From assembly GCA_016765075.1 (NCBI GenBank), contig JAESQP010000055.1, forward strand, positions 1-35,516: DNA of 35,516 nt. The letters are read 5' to 3'. Source of the DNA: Gammaproteobacteria bacterium. GTDB taxonomy: Bacteria; Pseudomonadota; Gammaproteobacteria; GCA-2400775. The notes below the pieces were generated by a model. The model saw only the letters and a list, made by a program, of their open reading frames with translations. It made no database searches and was not told the origin of the DNA. Position numbers and translations under genes: made by a program. Shown in pieces: positions 1-10,158 of this stretch; the stretch's first letter is position 1, and each line of letters begins with the position of its first letter.

Positions 1-569
1 AGCGCCGCTTTGTGTTGCTGCGTTGTTGGTCTCATCACCATTATTGATACCAGTGGCGTTGCTGCGCTCACCAATCGCACCCACCGCCAGTGTGTTGCCA
101 TCGCCGCTGAGGCTCACAGTACGGCCGAAGAAATCATTTGCCCCAGTATTGCTCGCCTTGATATAACCAATGGCGGCGATCAGGCTGTCGCTGACGGTGA
201 CGCAGCTGAATCAATACAGCCTGTCGCGTTGCAGCTTTGCAGCATGTATTGGGCATTGATGCGAGCGTGCAACGGCACGACAAGATCAACGGTTTCGGTG
301 CCTTGGGCAATGTCAGCGCCAACCCGGCTGAATCCGGTGATGCCATCGGGGTTTTCCTGGAGTCGGTAGAACGTGGCATCAGTCACATCGGTCCAGGCGA
401 AACGGAAGATTTTGGTCTGACTGAAGCTCAGCGTGGGGCTGGCGGCGGTAGCAGGGGCTTCTGCGACATCGGTTGCTGAAGTAGAGCTGCTACCACCGCA
501 AGCGGTCAGCAACAGAGTGCTACCCAACAGTAGCGCGCGGATAGTAGTATCAATACTTTTCTTCTTCAT
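1..569 (-). pseudogene. FG-GAP (integrin-type) repeat lipoprotein, frameshifted, 3' end outside window
   Basis: The 5' part starts at ATG 569, with AAGGGA about 9 nt upstream. It encodes a lipoprotein signal with lipobox LTAC, then a fibronectin-like segment (FRFAWTDVTDATFYRL). This frame stops at TGA 180-182. From about position 206 down to the window edge another frame is open and encodes GYIKASNTGANDFFGRTVSL followed by SGDGNTLAVGA, a typical FG-GAP beta-propeller blade. Removing the shift by adding one base around 199-206 joins the two parts into one reading frame. Proteins of this family are large, exported, repeat-rich surface proteins, probably for adhesion or extracellular binding; that role is inferred. 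The break could be a true mutation, phase variation or an assembly error. The product class is fairly sure; functional status is not. Confidence 0.65.
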
Positions 570-753
570 CTCTGCTGTTCCCTTAGCCTGTCATCAGACA
601 GATCAATAAAAATTCATTCCCTTCAGTGTTATAACGACTCGTCACGCAAAAAATTTAGCTTTTTAAGCCGTTGACACGCAGCACCGTGGTAAGCAGGGAA
701 ATTCTGAGGAGATAGATTGAGAGGCTCACAAGTCATATCAGGCACAAATCGTA

Positions 754-793
754 GCCAAGAGCCTGCCCCCGAAAAAGCGTGGGGGTACATTGG
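754..793. repeat. Palindromic repeat copy 1 (AGAGCCTGCCCC family)
   Basis: An imperfect palindrome with outer arms GCCAA/TTGGC and inner CCCC/GGGG, containing AGAGCCTGCCCCC and GTGGGGGTACA. It lies about 60 bp upstream of proC. The same core recurs at 4507, 11960, 16384, 17854, 18131, 34419 and 35323. The rest of the 570-854 gap shows no gene. Confidence 0.7.
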
Positions 794-854
794 CAAAGCA
801 GAAACATGCCGGTATGCTAACTACTTTCACCCACCAGGCAAGACACACTAAACC

Positions 855-1685
855 ATGAATACAGACCTCAAAATTAGTTTTATCGGAGCAGGCAACATGG
901 CTCGCAGTCTGATTGGCGGGCTAATCAATGATCATTACCCTGTCGAGAATATTGTCGCCTCAGACCATGATGCGCAACAATGTACACAGCTTAGCGCCAA
1001 TATGGGCGTAAAAACGACCATCGACAATATCGAAGCCGCTTATGGTGCTGATATTATCGTGCTGGCGGTGAAACCCCAGATGATAGCAGGTCTCTGTCGG
1101 CAACTAGAGCCGCACCTTACCCAGTCTAAACCACTTATTATTTCGATCGCTGCTGGCATTCGTTGTCAAGCCTTGCAAAACTGGCTAGGTGCATCACACG
1201 CAATCGTCAGAACCATGCCTAACACGCCGTCGCTGGTTGGCGCTGGCGCCGCAGCACTGTTTGCCACAGACGTCGTGTCTGATGCGCAACGCCAACAGGC
1301 AGAATCGATACTACGCGCTGTTGGTGTCGCACTTTGGGTTGATGACGAATCACAAATGGATGCCATTACTGCATTGTCAGGCTGCGGCCCTGCTTATTTC
1401 TTTTTGGTGATGGAAATTATGCAAAATATTGGCGAAAAAATGGGTCTGACGGCTGCAACAGCGCGCCTATTGACCTTACAAACGGGCTATGGCGCTACCA
1501 AAATGGCGTTGGAAAGCGAGATGGATTGCGCAGAGTTACGCAGACGGGTGACCTCACCCGGTGGCGTCACCGAACGTGCAATAAATAAACTTCTCGATAA
1601 AAAGATCGATAAGCTCTTTACTGAAGCGTTAACCACTGCGCAAGAGCGCTCTATCGAAATGGCGAATTTATTGGAAAAATCATGA
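855..1685 (+). CDS. proC: Pyrroline-5-carboxylate reductase
   Basis: The enzyme catalyses the last step of proline synthesis, NAD(P)H-dependent reduction of pyrroline-5-carboxylate, in the cytosol. The 276-residue length is normal. The N-terminus has the Rossmann dinucleotide loop GAGNMA (residues 11-16). The middle holds the MPNTPSLVGAG stretch, and the C-terminal dimer domain carries the family signature LRRRVTSPGGVTERAI. The stop codon overlaps the yggT start as ATGA, so the two genes are translationally coupled, a pairing common in gammaproteobacteria. The usual upstream partner yggS (PLP homeostasis) is absent; a palindromic repeat lies in the leader instead. Confidence 0.97.
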   Translation: MNTDLKISFIGAGNMARSLIGGLINDHYPVENIVASDHDAQQCTQLSANMGVKTTIDNIEAAYGADIIVLAVKPQMIAGLCRQLEPHLTQSKPLIISIAAGIRCQALQNWLGASHAIVRTMPNTPSLVGAGAAALFATDVVSDAQRQQAESILRAVGVALWVDDESQMDAITALSGCGPAYFFLVMEIMQNIGEKMGLTAATARLLTLQTGYGATKMALESEMDCAELRRRVTSPGGVTERAINKLLDKKIDKLFTEALTTAQERSIEMANLLEKS

Positions 1686-2254
1686 CTGGTAATCCCTTTG
1701 AACAATCAGCGGTGCTTATCATTAGCACCATTTTTAGCATCTACATTCTTGCGGTAATGCTGCGCTTTATTATGCAATGGGCGCGTGCGGATTTTTATAA
1801 CCCACTTTCGCAATTGTTAGTCAAAATCACCAATCCACCACTGAAACCACTGCGCCGAATCATTCCTGGCTGGGGCGGTATTGACTTCGCCGCTATCGTT
1901 TTAATGGTCATTCTTAAGGTCATCGAAATTGGACTGGTTAGCACAATTAAAGGGCTTAGCTTTGGCGTAGGCATTCTCATCCTCACCGCCGCATCAGAAC
2001 TGGTCGGACTCGCTATCATGCTTTTTATTGCAATGATTATCGTCTCAGTCATTCTTAGCTGGGTCGGCCAAGGCAGTCAAAACCCGATGGTTGGACTGCT
2101 ACATCAGATGACTGAGCCTGTATTAAGCCCTTTTCGTCGAATTATCCCCCCCATTGGCGGTTTAGATTTATCGCCAATCCTCGCTATCGTCTGCCTGCAA
2201 ATAATCAAGATCTTCGCTGACTGGTCGTTAAGTAACTTAGCCACATCCTTTTAA
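1682..2254 (+). CDS. yggT: YggT family integral membrane protein
   Basis: A 190-residue inner-membrane protein with two tandem YggT units. Each has hydrophobic helices followed by the conserved block NP..GLL...T.P.L.P.RRIIP...G.D.SPI. The two blocks are at about residues 38-70 and 138-170. YggT/YlmG proteins have been linked to envelope function and osmotic stress, but their biochemistry is not established. The start overlaps the proC stop by 4 nt, so it is probably co-transcribed with proC. Confidence 0.92.
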   Translation: MTGNPFEQSAVLIISTIFSIYILAVMLRFIMQWARADFYNPLSQLLVKITNPPLKPLRRIIPGWGGIDFAAIVLMVILKVIEIGLVSTIKGLSFGVGILILTAASELVGLAIMLFIAMIIVSVILSWVGQGSQNPMVGLLHQMTEPVLSPFRRIIPPIGGLDLSPILAIVCLQIIKIFADWSLSNLATSF

Positions 2255-2455
2255 TTCACTGGCATTGATTCATTGGCCGAGATCTTAGCTCGCCGTCAGT
2301 CGTTGTCTGTGTTCAGATAAAACACACGCCGTGTTGGTAGTGTGATCTGGCGCACAAAGCGTGATAGTGCTGCTGTGTATAGTCAGATACATTAGGGGCT
2401 ATTACTGGGGAATAGATGTCTATGCCACACCTATATTTTACGGGCACCATATAAC

Positions 2456-4423
2456 ATGGTGGCTACCGCACACGATCTAGATGACGATCGCCGCATCAAT
2501 CATTTTACGCGGCAAATGCATGCCTATGACAAATGGCGGCAGGAGCTATTGTGTGCGCTGAGCGATACCCGTCAATGGCTTGATAAATACAAATTAAGCA
2601 GTGCTGAGCTAGATCTACGCATCTTTGAGAATTGCCAATCACTAAAGTCAGATAAGCTCACTATCGCCTTTGCGGCAGAGTTCTCACGTGGTAAAAGTGA
2701 ACTCATCAATGCGATTTTCTTTGCTGATTATCAGCAGCGCTTATTACCGTCTGATGTCGGCCGTACAACAATGTGCCCTACCGAAATTTTTTACGATGAC
2801 GTACTCAAAAGTGCTTACATTCAATTACTGCCCATCGAAACACGGCTTGAAGATCTCAGTATTGAGGAGTACAGCCATAATCGTGACTACTGGCATATTA
2901 TCGAGCTCGATATGCAATCGCCTGATCAGATGGCCGACGCCTTACAAGAATTGGCCAAGGTCAAATCTGTCACTGTCGATGAAGCCAAAGCGCTCGGCCT
3001 GCTAACTGAAGAGGTCGACTTAGAGACCAATATAGTCACACCCCAAGGGCACGTTGAAATACCCGTCTGGCGCCATGCTCGAATCAGCTTTCCACACCCT
3101 TTGCTCAAACAAGGCCTGGCCATTCTCGATACACCCGGGCTCAATGCCTTAGGTATTGAACCAGAGCTCACTATCAGCATGCTGCCAAAAGCAGAGGCTG
3201 TGTTATTCGTCCTCGCCGCAGACACAGGTGTTACACGTAGTGACCTTGAAATGTGGCGCAAACATATTGCTGGTTACCGCAAAAATGGCAGTGACGGACT
3301 TATTGCCGTACTCAATAAAATCGACACGCTATGGGACGAAATGAAGTCAGCAGAGCAAATCGCTAACACTATCGATAGCCAATGTCGTGCCACTGCCCAT
3401 GTATTAGGTATTGAAGAATCACGTGTGCTACCCGTCTCCGCGCAAAAAGCCCTGGTGGCAAAGGTCAAACAAGATAGCGACCTGCTCGATGCCAGTCGAA
3501 TTATTGAACTTGAAAGCTATCTGGCTAACGAAATCTTGCCTGGCAAGCAGCGTATTGTCTGGCAAAAAGTGGTTAATGACACTGGCAGCATTCTCGATGA
3601 TGTGGCGAATGCAAAACGCACACAAATCGACTACTTAATTGAGCAACATCAACAATTGCATACACTCGGCCATAAAAGCACTGAACTTTCAGATCAAATC
3701 GCACAAAAAATTCAGACAGCCAAAAAGGGCTACCATCGCTGTATCACCTACACAGAAACCACCACAAGCAAGCTTAAATTACAAGCCAGGTTGATACGTG
3801 AGACTATTGATCTTAATGCAATGGACTACGCTGTTGCCCGTACACGTAAAGACATGTCTAGCGCTCTCACTACGCTTGGCTTGCGCCAACAGATCAGTAT
3901 CTTTTTTGATAGTGTGCGCGACACCATGCAAGTCGGCATGAGCCAAAGTGATAAAATGGTCAAAAGCTTTGCAGTCGTCTATAAACACATGGAAAAAGAC
4001 CATGGTTTAGCCGGTATCAAGCTTAAACCACTCAATATAGTCAAACACCGCAATCATCTTGATAAGCTTTACTTACAAGGGGCACAGTGGCGAGATAGTG
4101 CTGACCTCACCATGACCGAGCAAAGTCTGGTTATTAAAAAATTCTTTATCTCCATGGTCAGCCATGTCCGTGGCTTGTTCCATGATGTACGCGAAGACAT
4201 CGATAAATGGGTGCAAGAATCGCTACGCCCCATCACCATGCATGTTGATGAAATGCGTCAAAACATGGAACGCCATATTGAGATATTCTCAAAAGTTAGC
4301 GACTCAAGAACATCGATGCGCGACAAATTGAGCATGCTGGAAGTCAAGCAAAGCGCCGCAGAACAAATGATAGCTGAATTACACGAACTCAAAGCGCGCC
4401 TAACTGAAGCCGAACCGAGCTAA
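2456..4423 (+). CDS. Bacterial dynamin-like GTPase family protein
   Basis: A 655-residue GTPase. The P-loop is AEFSRGKS (residues 74-81; the first Gly of the consensus is Ala), switch I is GRTTMCPTE (102-110), the G3 motif DTPG is at 225-228 and the G4 motif NKID at 287-290. This is the dynamin_N arrangement. An insertion of about 80 residues lies between G2 and G3. The C-terminal half is predominantly helical and ends in a coiled-coil-like stretch. I see no clear membrane-spanning paddle. Bacterial dynamin-like proteins act in membrane remodelling or repair, but the role of this one is unknown. It stands alone, with a 201 bp gap upstream and metX downstream on the same strand. No strong ribosome binding site precedes ATG 2456, so the start is moderately sure. 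Confidence 0.85.
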   Translation: MVATAHDLDDDRRINHFTRQMHAYDKWRQELLCALSDTRQWLDKYKLSSAELDLRIFENCQSLKSDKLTIAFAAEFSRGKSELINAIFFADYQQRLLPSDVGRTTMCPTEIFYDDVLKSAYIQLLPIETRLEDLSIEEYSHNRDYWHIIELDMQSPDQMADALQELAKVKSVTVDEAKALGLLTEEVDLETNIVTPQGHVEIPVWRHARISFPHPLLKQGLAILDTPGLNALGIEPELTISMLPKAEAVLFVLAADTGVTRSDLEMWRKHIAGYRKNGSDGLIAVLNKIDTLWDEMKSAEQIANTIDSQCRATAHVLGIEESRVLPVSAQKALVAKVKQDSDLLDASRIIELESYLANEILPGKQRIVWQKVVNDTGSILDDVANAKRTQIDYLIEQHQQLHTLGHKSTELSDQIAQKIQTAKKGYHRCITYTETTTSKLKLQARLIRETIDLNAMDYAVARTRKDMSSALTTLGLRQQISIFFDSVRDTMQVGMSQSDKMVKSFAVVYKHMEKDHGLAGIKLKPLNIVKHRNHLDKLYLQGAQWRDSADLTMTEQSLVIKKFFISMVSHVRGLFHDVREDIDKWVQESLRPITMHVDEMRQNMERHIEIFSKVSDSRTSMRDKLSMLEVKQSAAEQMIAELHELKARLTEAEPS

Positions 4424-4506
4424 GCACACCTCTAGTAGTCATACCGCTTGCGCGGTGCTGTCGACACAGCTAGACTTGGCGCAACATGCCCTATTTAGGA
4501 GTGCTC

Positions 4507-4545
4507 GCACCTCCACGCTTTCGCGGGGGCAGGCTCTTGGGGTGC
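4507..4545. repeat. Palindromic repeat copy 2, upstream of metX
   Basis: Inverted copy of the AGAGCCTGCCCC family, with GCAC/GGTGC outer arms and a CGCTTTCGCG centre. It occupies much of the 150 bp gap between the dynamin-like gene and metX, so it sits where the metX promoter region is expected. Confidence 0.7.
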
Positions 4546-4573
4546 AATCCGCTTCTGAATTTGACACCTTAAA

Positions 4574-5746
4574 ATGCCTAACGAAACCCTCGGCGCCTTT
4601 GCTGCTGACTCTGTTGGTCTTGTTAAACCCAGCGTCATCCGCTTTGATCAAGCACTTTTACTCGAATGCGGGAAGACACTACCTAGTTTTGAGATAATTT
4701 ACGAAACCTACGGCACTCTCAATGCCCAGCATGATAATGCCATATTGATCTGTCATGCTTTGTCGAGCGACCACCATGCAGCAGGTTATCATTCCCCCAG
4801 CAATAAGAAACCAGGCTGGTGGGAAACTTGTATTGGCCCTGGTAAACCCATTGACACCAATAAATTCTTTGTCGTTTGCAGTAATAACATCGGCGGTTGT
4901 AAAGGCTCAACAGGCCCAACATCCATCAACCCTGAGACAAACCAAGCGTACGGCCCAGACTTTCCCTTTGTTACTGTTAAGGATTGGGTTAATACTCAAG
5001 CGCAGTTGGCAGACAGACTTAATATCGACTGCTGGCAAGCAGTGATTGGTGGCAGTCTTGGCGGCATGCAGGCCATGCAGTGGTCTATCGATTACCCTGA
5101 GCGACTCAAACATTGCTTTATTATTGCCGCAGCGCCACATTTGTCTGCGCAAAATATTGCCTTCAACGAAGTCGCACGGCGCGCTATCATTACTGACCCT
5201 GACTTCCATGATGGGCACTATTGCAAACATAACACCGAGCCAGCACGCGGTCTTATGCTGGCGCGCATGCTTGGCCACATCACCTATCTTTCTGATGATG
5301 CGATGCTGGCAAAGTTTGGCCGTGAATTAAAACAGGGTGATTATCAGTTTAGCTACGACGTAGAGTTTGAAGTGGAAAGTTATTTACGCTATCAAGGCGA
5401 GAAGTTTATTGGCCAATTTGATGCCAACACCTATCTATTGATGACCCGCGCACTCGACTATTTTGATCCCGCACGAGATTATAATAATGACTTGTCGGCC
5501 GCTCTATCCATGACCAGAGCACGCTTTCATATTATTTCCTTTACCAGCGACTGGCGTTTTGCACCGGCACGCTCACGCGAAATCATCAAAGCCTTGCTCG
5601 ACAATAATCGTGATGTAAGCTATGCCAAAATTACTGCCAACCAAGGTCATGATGCATTTCTGATGGACATCCCCCACTACATGGAGGTGTTGCGCGCCAA
5701 TATGCGTCAATTAGCCCTACCGAACAATACACATGTTACGACCTGA
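4574..5746 (+). CDS. metX: Homoserine O-acyltransferase MetX
   Basis: This alpha/beta-hydrolase-fold enzyme acylates homoserine in the first committed step of methionine synthesis. The 390-residue length is typical. The nucleophile elbow GGSLGG carries Ser161. Asp326 (TSDWRFAP) and His359 (QGHDAFL) complete the triad. The N-terminal DSVGLV and YETYGTL blocks support the chosen ATG. MetX proteins of gammaproteobacteria may use succinyl-CoA rather than acetyl-CoA; the sequence alone does not let me decide. The 3' end overlaps metW by 14 nt, the usual metXW arrangement. Confidence 0.95.
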   Translation: MPNETLGAFAADSVGLVKPSVIRFDQALLLECGKTLPSFEIIYETYGTLNAQHDNAILICHALSSDHHAAGYHSPSNKKPGWWETCIGPGKPIDTNKFFVVCSNNIGGCKGSTGPTSINPETNQAYGPDFPFVTVKDWVNTQAQLADRLNIDCWQAVIGGSLGGMQAMQWSIDYPERLKHCFIIAAAPHLSAQNIAFNEVARRAIITDPDFHDGHYCKHNTEPARGLMLARMLGHITYLSDDAMLAKFGRELKQGDYQFSYDVEFEVESYLRYQGEKFIGQFDANTYLLMTRALDYFDPARDYNNDLSAALSMTRARFHIISFTSDWRFAPARSREIIKALLDNNRDVSYAKITANQGHDAFLMDIPHYMEVLRANMRQLALPNNTHVTT

Positions 5747-6329
5747 TCTCGCAATCATTAATGACTGGATCAACCCCGACAGTCGTGTACTGGATCTCGG
5801 CTGTGGTGACGGCACGCTACTGGCTCACCTTATCGAACATCAGCATGCTAGCGGTTACGGTCTTGAGATTGAGGATGACAATATCAGCTTGTGTCTCAAC
5901 AAAGGGCTTAACGTGCTGCAAATCAACCTCGATGAAGGGCTGGCTGATTTCAATAATAATGCCTTTGACTATGTCATCATGACACAGGCTCTACAAGCGG
6001 TTAGCTACCCAGATAAATTACTGGATGAGATGTTGCGTGTCGGAGGCGAGGTCATTGTCACCTTCCCTAATTTTGGCCATTGGCGTAGCCGTATGAATAT
6101 CGCATTGCAAGGTCGCATGCCGCTGTCCGATTCGCTGCCTCACGCCTGGTATAATACGCCGAATATCCGCCTTTGTACGCTGAACGATTTCGAAGCACTG
6201 TGTGAAAAAAAATCGATCCGTATTGCCCAACGCACCGTCGTCAACTACGCCCATCGCAGCACCCTTGCCATGCGTTGGTTACCCAATTTTTTTGGTGAAA
6301 TCGCCCTGTATCGCTTGAAATCTCGATAG
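5733..6329 (+). CDS. metW: Methionine biosynthesis protein MetW
   Basis: A 198-residue class I methyltransferase-fold protein with SAM motif [13 protein letters not shown] (residues 19-30) and the MetW-typical blocks FPNFGHW and [11 protein letters not shown]. MetW is found beside MetX and is thought to support its acyltransferase activity; no methyl acceptor is established. It overlaps metX by 14 nt, which indicates co-translation. Confidence 0.95.
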   Translation: MLRPDLAIINDWINPDSRVLDLGCGDGTLLAHLIEHQHASGYGLEIEDDNISLCLNKGLNVLQINLDEGLADFNNNAFDYVIMTQALQAVSYPDKLLDEMLRVGGEVIVTFPNFGHWRSRMNIALQGRMPLSDSLPHAWYNTPNIRLCTLNDFEALCEKKSIRIAQRTVVNYAHRSTLAMRWLPNFFGEIALYRLKSR

Positions 6330-6366
6330 ATTCATTAGCAAATTCAATACCTTAATTAACAGTATC

Positions 6367-6426
6367 AATACTTGACCAATTTAGTCGGAAATTGTATTCT
6401 AATCCTGACTAAATTGGTCAAGTATT
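6367..6426 (+). promoter_or_regulatory. suf promoter with two IscR-type operator sites
   Basis: A -35 box TTGACC (6372-6377) and a -10 box TATTCT (6395-6400) are separated by exactly 17 bp, so transcription should start near 6407. Two 25-bp near-palindromes, at 6368-6392 and 6401-6425, each resemble the IscR type 1 pattern (ATA..TGAC..AWTT.GTC..GTAT). They form a perfect 20-bp inverted repeat (6367-6386 with 6407-6426), and their centres are 33 bp apart, about three helical turns. One covers the -35 and spacer, the other the start site, an arrangement suited to repression. IscR binding is inferred from motif resemblance. Confidence 0.75.
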
Positions 6427-6527
6427 AACCCTAGCAAACTTATGGGTATTCAATATCCAGTAACCCCAGCAATCTACAGAACAGTAAAATTCCTGAATAT
6501 TCAACCCGTTCAGCCAGGTAAAGCAAT

Positions 6528-7976
6528 ATGGCCAGCACCAGCAACGACGTACAAGCGTTTGTAGACAAACAATATAAACACGGTTTTGTCACTGATATTG
6601 AGACCGACACCCTTGGTGCCGGTCTCAGCGAAGATGTCATACGCGTCATCTCCAAGAAAAAAGGTGAACCCGAGTTTATGCTTGAGTGGCGCCTAAAAGC
6701 CTATCGCCGTTGGTTAACGATGAGCGAGCCGACCTGGGCCCATGTTCGCTTTGAGCCGATTGATTACCAAGATATCAGCTATTACTCGGCGCCAAAATTA
6801 CCTGGCGATGGGCCAAAAAGTCTCGACGAGGTTGATCCCAAACTGTTGGAAACCTATGAAAAACTGGGTATTCCCTTGCTTGAGCAACAAATGCTCGCAG
6901 GTGTCGCAGTCGATGCCATATTTGACAGTGTCTCAGTGGTTACTACCTTTAAAGAAAAGCTGCGCGATGCCGGCGTCATCTTTTGCCCCTTGTCCGAGGC
7001 CGTGCACAGTCATCCAGAGTTAGTCAAAAAATATCTCGGCTCTGTCGTGCCGACTGGCGATAACTTTTTCTCGACACTGAATTCTGCCGTTTTCAGTGAT
7101 GGCTCCTTTGTCTATATCCCTAAAGGCGTTCGTTGCCCGATGGAGCTATCGACTTATTTCCGTATTAACGAAGCCAAAACTGGTCAATTTGAACGCACAC
7201 TGATCATCGCCGAAGAAGGCTCTCACGTCAGCTATCTCGAAGGTTGTACCGCGCCCATGCGTGACGAAAACCAATTACACGCTGCCGTCGTAGAATTAAT
7301 TATTTTGGATAATGCCGAGATTAAATATTCCACTGTGCAAAACTGGTATCCGGGTGATGAGAACGGTATAGGCGGCATTTATAACTTCGTCACCAAACGC
7401 GCGCTGTGTGCCGGTGTTAATTCCAAAGTGTCGTGGACCCAGGTTGAAACTGGCTCTGCAATTACCTGGAAATATCCAAGCTGCGTGCTACGTGGTGATA
7501 ATTCAGTAGGCGAATTTTATTCTGTCGCGCTAACCAATAATTACCAACAGGCCGATACCGGCACCAAGATGATTCACCTGGGTAAAAATACCCGCAGCAC
7601 GATTATCTCCAAAGGTATTTCTGCCGGTCATGGTGAGAACTCCTATCGTGGGTTAGTCCGTATTGCCAAAACCGCCGAAGGCGCACGCAATTATACTCAG
7701 TGTGATTCACTATTGATTGGTGATACCTGCGCTGCCCATACGTTTCCTTACATGGAAGTGGGCCATCCAAGCGCCCAGGTAGAACACGAAGCCACCACAT
7801 CAAAAATCAGCGAAGACCAATTGTTCTATTGCCAGCAACGCGGCATTAGTGAAGAAGATGCCGTCAGCATGATCGTTAATGGTTTTTGTAAAACCGTCTT
7901 TAAAGAACTGCCTATGGAGTTTGCTGTTGAAGCAGGCAAACTGCTTAGCGTCAGCCTCGAAGGCGCTGTTGGATAA
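6528..7976 (+). CDS. sufB: Fe-S cluster assembly scaffold protein SufB
   Basis: The large subunit of the SufBC2D scaffold on which Fe-S clusters are built. It has 482 residues, close to E. coli SufB (495). The C-terminal beta-helix carries the conserved block GDTC (Cys401, matching by context the essential Cys near 405 of E. coli) and [23 protein letters not shown] lies about 8 nt before the ATG. It is the first gene of sufBCDS-sufT. No Rrf2-type regulator or SufA precedes it, which is unusual compared with many related operons. Confidence 0.97.
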   Translation: MASTSNDVQAFVDKQYKHGFVTDIETDTLGAGLSEDVIRVISKKKGEPEFMLEWRLKAYRRWLTMSEPTWAHVRFEPIDYQDISYYSAPKLPGDGPKSLDEVDPKLLETYEKLGIPLLEQQMLAGVAVDAIFDSVSVVTTFKEKLRDAGVIFCPLSEAVHSHPELVKKYLGSVVPTGDNFFSTLNSAVFSDGSFVYIPKGVRCPMELSTYFRINEAKTGQFERTLIIAEEGSHVSYLEGCTAPMRDENQLHAAVVELIILDNAEIKYSTVQNWYPGDENGIGGIYNFVTKRALCAGVNSKVSWTQVETGSAITWKYPSCVLRGDNSVGEFYSVALTNNYQQADTGTKMIHLGKNTRSTIISKGISAGHGENSYRGLVRIAKTAEGARNYTQCDSLLIGDTCAAHTFPYMEVGHPSAQVEHEATTSKISEDQLFYCQQRGISEEDAVSMIVNGFCKTVFKELPMEFAVEAGKLLSVSLEGAVG

Positions 7977-8008
7977 TCAATTAACAACACTGAATTTATG
8001 GAACACAC

Positions 8009-8782
8009 ATGTTAAGTATAAAAGACCTGCACGTTAGCATTGACAACAAACCTATTCTTAAAGGCATTAACCTTGACGTTAATGCGGGTGAAGTCCATGC
8101 CATCATGGGGCCCAATGGCTCGGGCAAAAGCACTCTTTCGCACATACTGGCAGGCCGTGATGGCTACACCATCGACAGCGGTAGCGTTACCTATAAAGGG
8201 CAAGACTTATTAGCGTTAGCGCCAGAAGAGCGCGCCTGGCAAGGGGTCTTTCTTGCCTTTCAGTATCCGGTTGAAATTCCTGGCGTCAACAACACCTATC
8301 TACTTCGTGCTGGCCTGAATGCCATTCGCAAACACAGGGGCGAAGATGAAATCAGTGCCGTTGATTTTCTTAAACTTGTCCGTGAAAAAGCCAAATTAGT
8401 TGCCTTGGACGAAAGTTTTTTAAACCGTTCAGTCAATCAAGGTTTTTCTGGTGGCGAGAAAAAACGTAATGAGATTTTTCAAATGGCCGTACTGGAACCC
8501 AGCCTGGCCATCCTGGATGAAACCGATTCAGGTTTAGATATTGACGCACTCAGAATCGTTGCCGAAGGCATTAATAAACTGCGCAATGAAAACCGTGCCT
8601 TTATTTTAATTACCCATTACCAACGCCTGCTTGACCATATTCAACCCGACTTTGTTCATGTCCTCGCTGACGGTAAAATTCAACGTTCCGGTGACAAGAC
8701 CCTTGCGCTTGAACTTGAACGTGAAGGCTATGCCTGGCTGGATACTGATACCAGCTTAGATAACAAAGCAGGCGCTGCATGA
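8009..8782 (+). CDS. sufC: Fe-S cluster assembly ATPase SufC
   Basis: An ABC-type ATPase that drives conformational change in the SufBC2D complex. It has 257 residues, Walker A GPNGSGKST (34-42), the signature motif SGGEKKR (147-153) with the SufC-specific KKRNEI, and Walker B LAILDETDSGLD (167-178). There is no membrane domain, as expected for a soluble assembly factor. Its stop overlaps the sufD start by 4 nt (ATGA). Confidence 0.98.
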   Translation: MLSIKDLHVSIDNKPILKGINLDVNAGEVHAIMGPNGSGKSTLSHILAGRDGYTIDSGSVTYKGQDLLALAPEERAWQGVFLAFQYPVEIPGVNNTYLLRAGLNAIRKHRGEDEISAVDFLKLVREKAKLVALDESFLNRSVNQGFSGGEKKRNEIFQMAVLEPSLAILDETDSGLDIDALRIVAEGINKLRNENRAFILITHYQRLLDHIQPDFVHVLADGKIQRSGDKTLALELEREGYAWLDTDTSLDNKAGAA

Positions 8783-10146
8783 ATGCCCAGGCAAAACAAA
8801 GCCTAAAACAAAGCCTGAGCTGGCAAACAGAGCTGGTATCTATGCTTGATACCTTGCCAGGACATGATATTGATTGGCTTAGCCAATATCGCAGCAATGC
8901 ACTAGACCAGTTTGTTAAAATCGGTTTTCCCACACGCAAAACCGAAGCCTGGAAATACGTCTCAACATATGCCATTGCCCAGATCACGCCTCAAATTAGC
9001 CCGGCGCTATCACAAAGTAACCTCGTCGACAGTGCGCAAATCGCACAATGGCGTCTTGATGATTGCGATGAAATCGTCTTTGTTGACGGCATGTATCACG
9101 CTGGACTTTCCAGTATTCCTAACAGTTCAAGTATCACCATCAAAAACCTGGCCGAGCTATTGGCCAACTCACCTATTGAGGCCAAAGCACTGTTATCGCA
9201 AGCAAGTGATGAAGCCAATGATGCTCCTGATACCCCCGATACCTTCGATGCTTTAAATCAGGCATTACTACGCGATGGCGTTATCATCACTATTGCTGAC
9301 AACAGTATTATCGAGCGACCACTGCATTGTTTGTTTGTCTCCACTAACACCAAGCAAACCATTACGCCCATCAACAACTGGATTTTTGCCGGTAAAAACA
9401 GCCAATGCAGCATCGTTGAAAGCTATGTCGGCAACGATGATACAAACAACCTGACCTTATCACGCACCAATATAAAGTTAGCAGCGAACAGTGAGTTAAA
9501 CCACTATCGCTGCCAACGCGAATCAAAACTGGCCTACCATCTTGCCGAGTTACATGTCGAACAAGCACGTGACAGTCGTTTCAATTTGTATCCCATTGCT
9601 TTGGGCAGCGCCATAGCACGCGTCAATATACAAATCACACTGGCCGAACACAATGCGCTGTGTACAGTGAATGGCTTATATCTCACTCAAGACAAACAAG
9701 TGAGTGATTGCCATATAAAAATGCATCACGCAGTAGCGCATTGCACCAGCAATCAACTATTCAAAGGCGTTATAGATGGTGCTAGCCGTGCTGTTTTTAA
9801 TGGCCTGATTTTAGTTGATAAAGATGCACAAAAAACGCAAGCCGATCTCAGCAATCGTAATTTATTGCTGTCAAAATTGGCCGATATCAACACTAAACCT
9901 GAACTTGAAATCTATGCCGATGATGTTAAATGCTCGCACGGTGCGACCATCGGCCAGCTTGATGAGCAAGCAATCTTCTATTTACAATCACGCGGCGTCT
10001 CACGTGAACATGCCAGGCATTTATTAATGGTTGCCTTTATTAATGATGTCGTTGATCGCATTAGCCTGGACTCGCTACGCAAACAAATCGCGTCACTGAT
10101 TATCGGTCGCCTACCTGACAGCGAATTTATTCGGGAATTTGCCTAA
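8779..10146 (+). CDS. sufD: Fe-S cluster assembly protein SufD
   Basis: A 455-residue SufB paralogue and partner in the SufBC2D scaffold. It has the N-terminal TRKTEAWKY motif, a beta-helical core, and the C-terminal CSHGATIGQLDEQAIFYLQS block with the conserved His used in cluster assembly. It is translationally coupled to sufC through ATGA. Confidence 0.96.
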   Translation: MNAQAKQSLKQSLSWQTELVSMLDTLPGHDIDWLSQYRSNALDQFVKIGFPTRKTEAWKYVSTYAIAQITPQISPALSQSNLVDSAQIAQWRLDDCDEIVFVDGMYHAGLSSIPNSSSITIKNLAELLANSPIEAKALLSQASDEANDAPDTPDTFDALNQALLRDGVIITIADNSIIERPLHCLFVSTNTKQTITPINNWIFAGKNSQCSIVESYVGNDDTNNLTLSRTNIKLAANSELNHYRCQRESKLAYHLAELHVEQARDSRFNLYPIALGSAIARVNIQITLAEHNALCTVNGLYLTQDKQVSDCHIKMHHAVAHCTSNQLFKGVIDGASRAVFNGLILVDKDAQKTQADLSNRNLLLSKLADINTKPELEIYADDVKCSHGATIGQLDEQAIFYLQSRGVSREHARHLLMVAFINDVVDRISLDSLRKQIASLIIGRLPDSEFIREFA

Positions 10147-10158
10147 ATATAATTGGTA

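Noticed and set aside
10-479. Plus-strand ORFs over the first 480 bases
   Set aside because: They are shadows of the minus-strand FG-GAP lipoprotein, which has a clear signal peptide and family motifs.
4439-4651. A 70-codon minus-strand ORF upstream of metX
   Set aside because: It runs through the palindromic repeat and the metX start, with no recognisable domain. It is a by-product of the stop-free repeat.
6442-6564. A 40-codon ORF in the sufB leader, overlapping the sufB start
   Set aside because: No ribosome binding site precedes its ATG, and it overlaps sufB in another frame. It is most likely chance.
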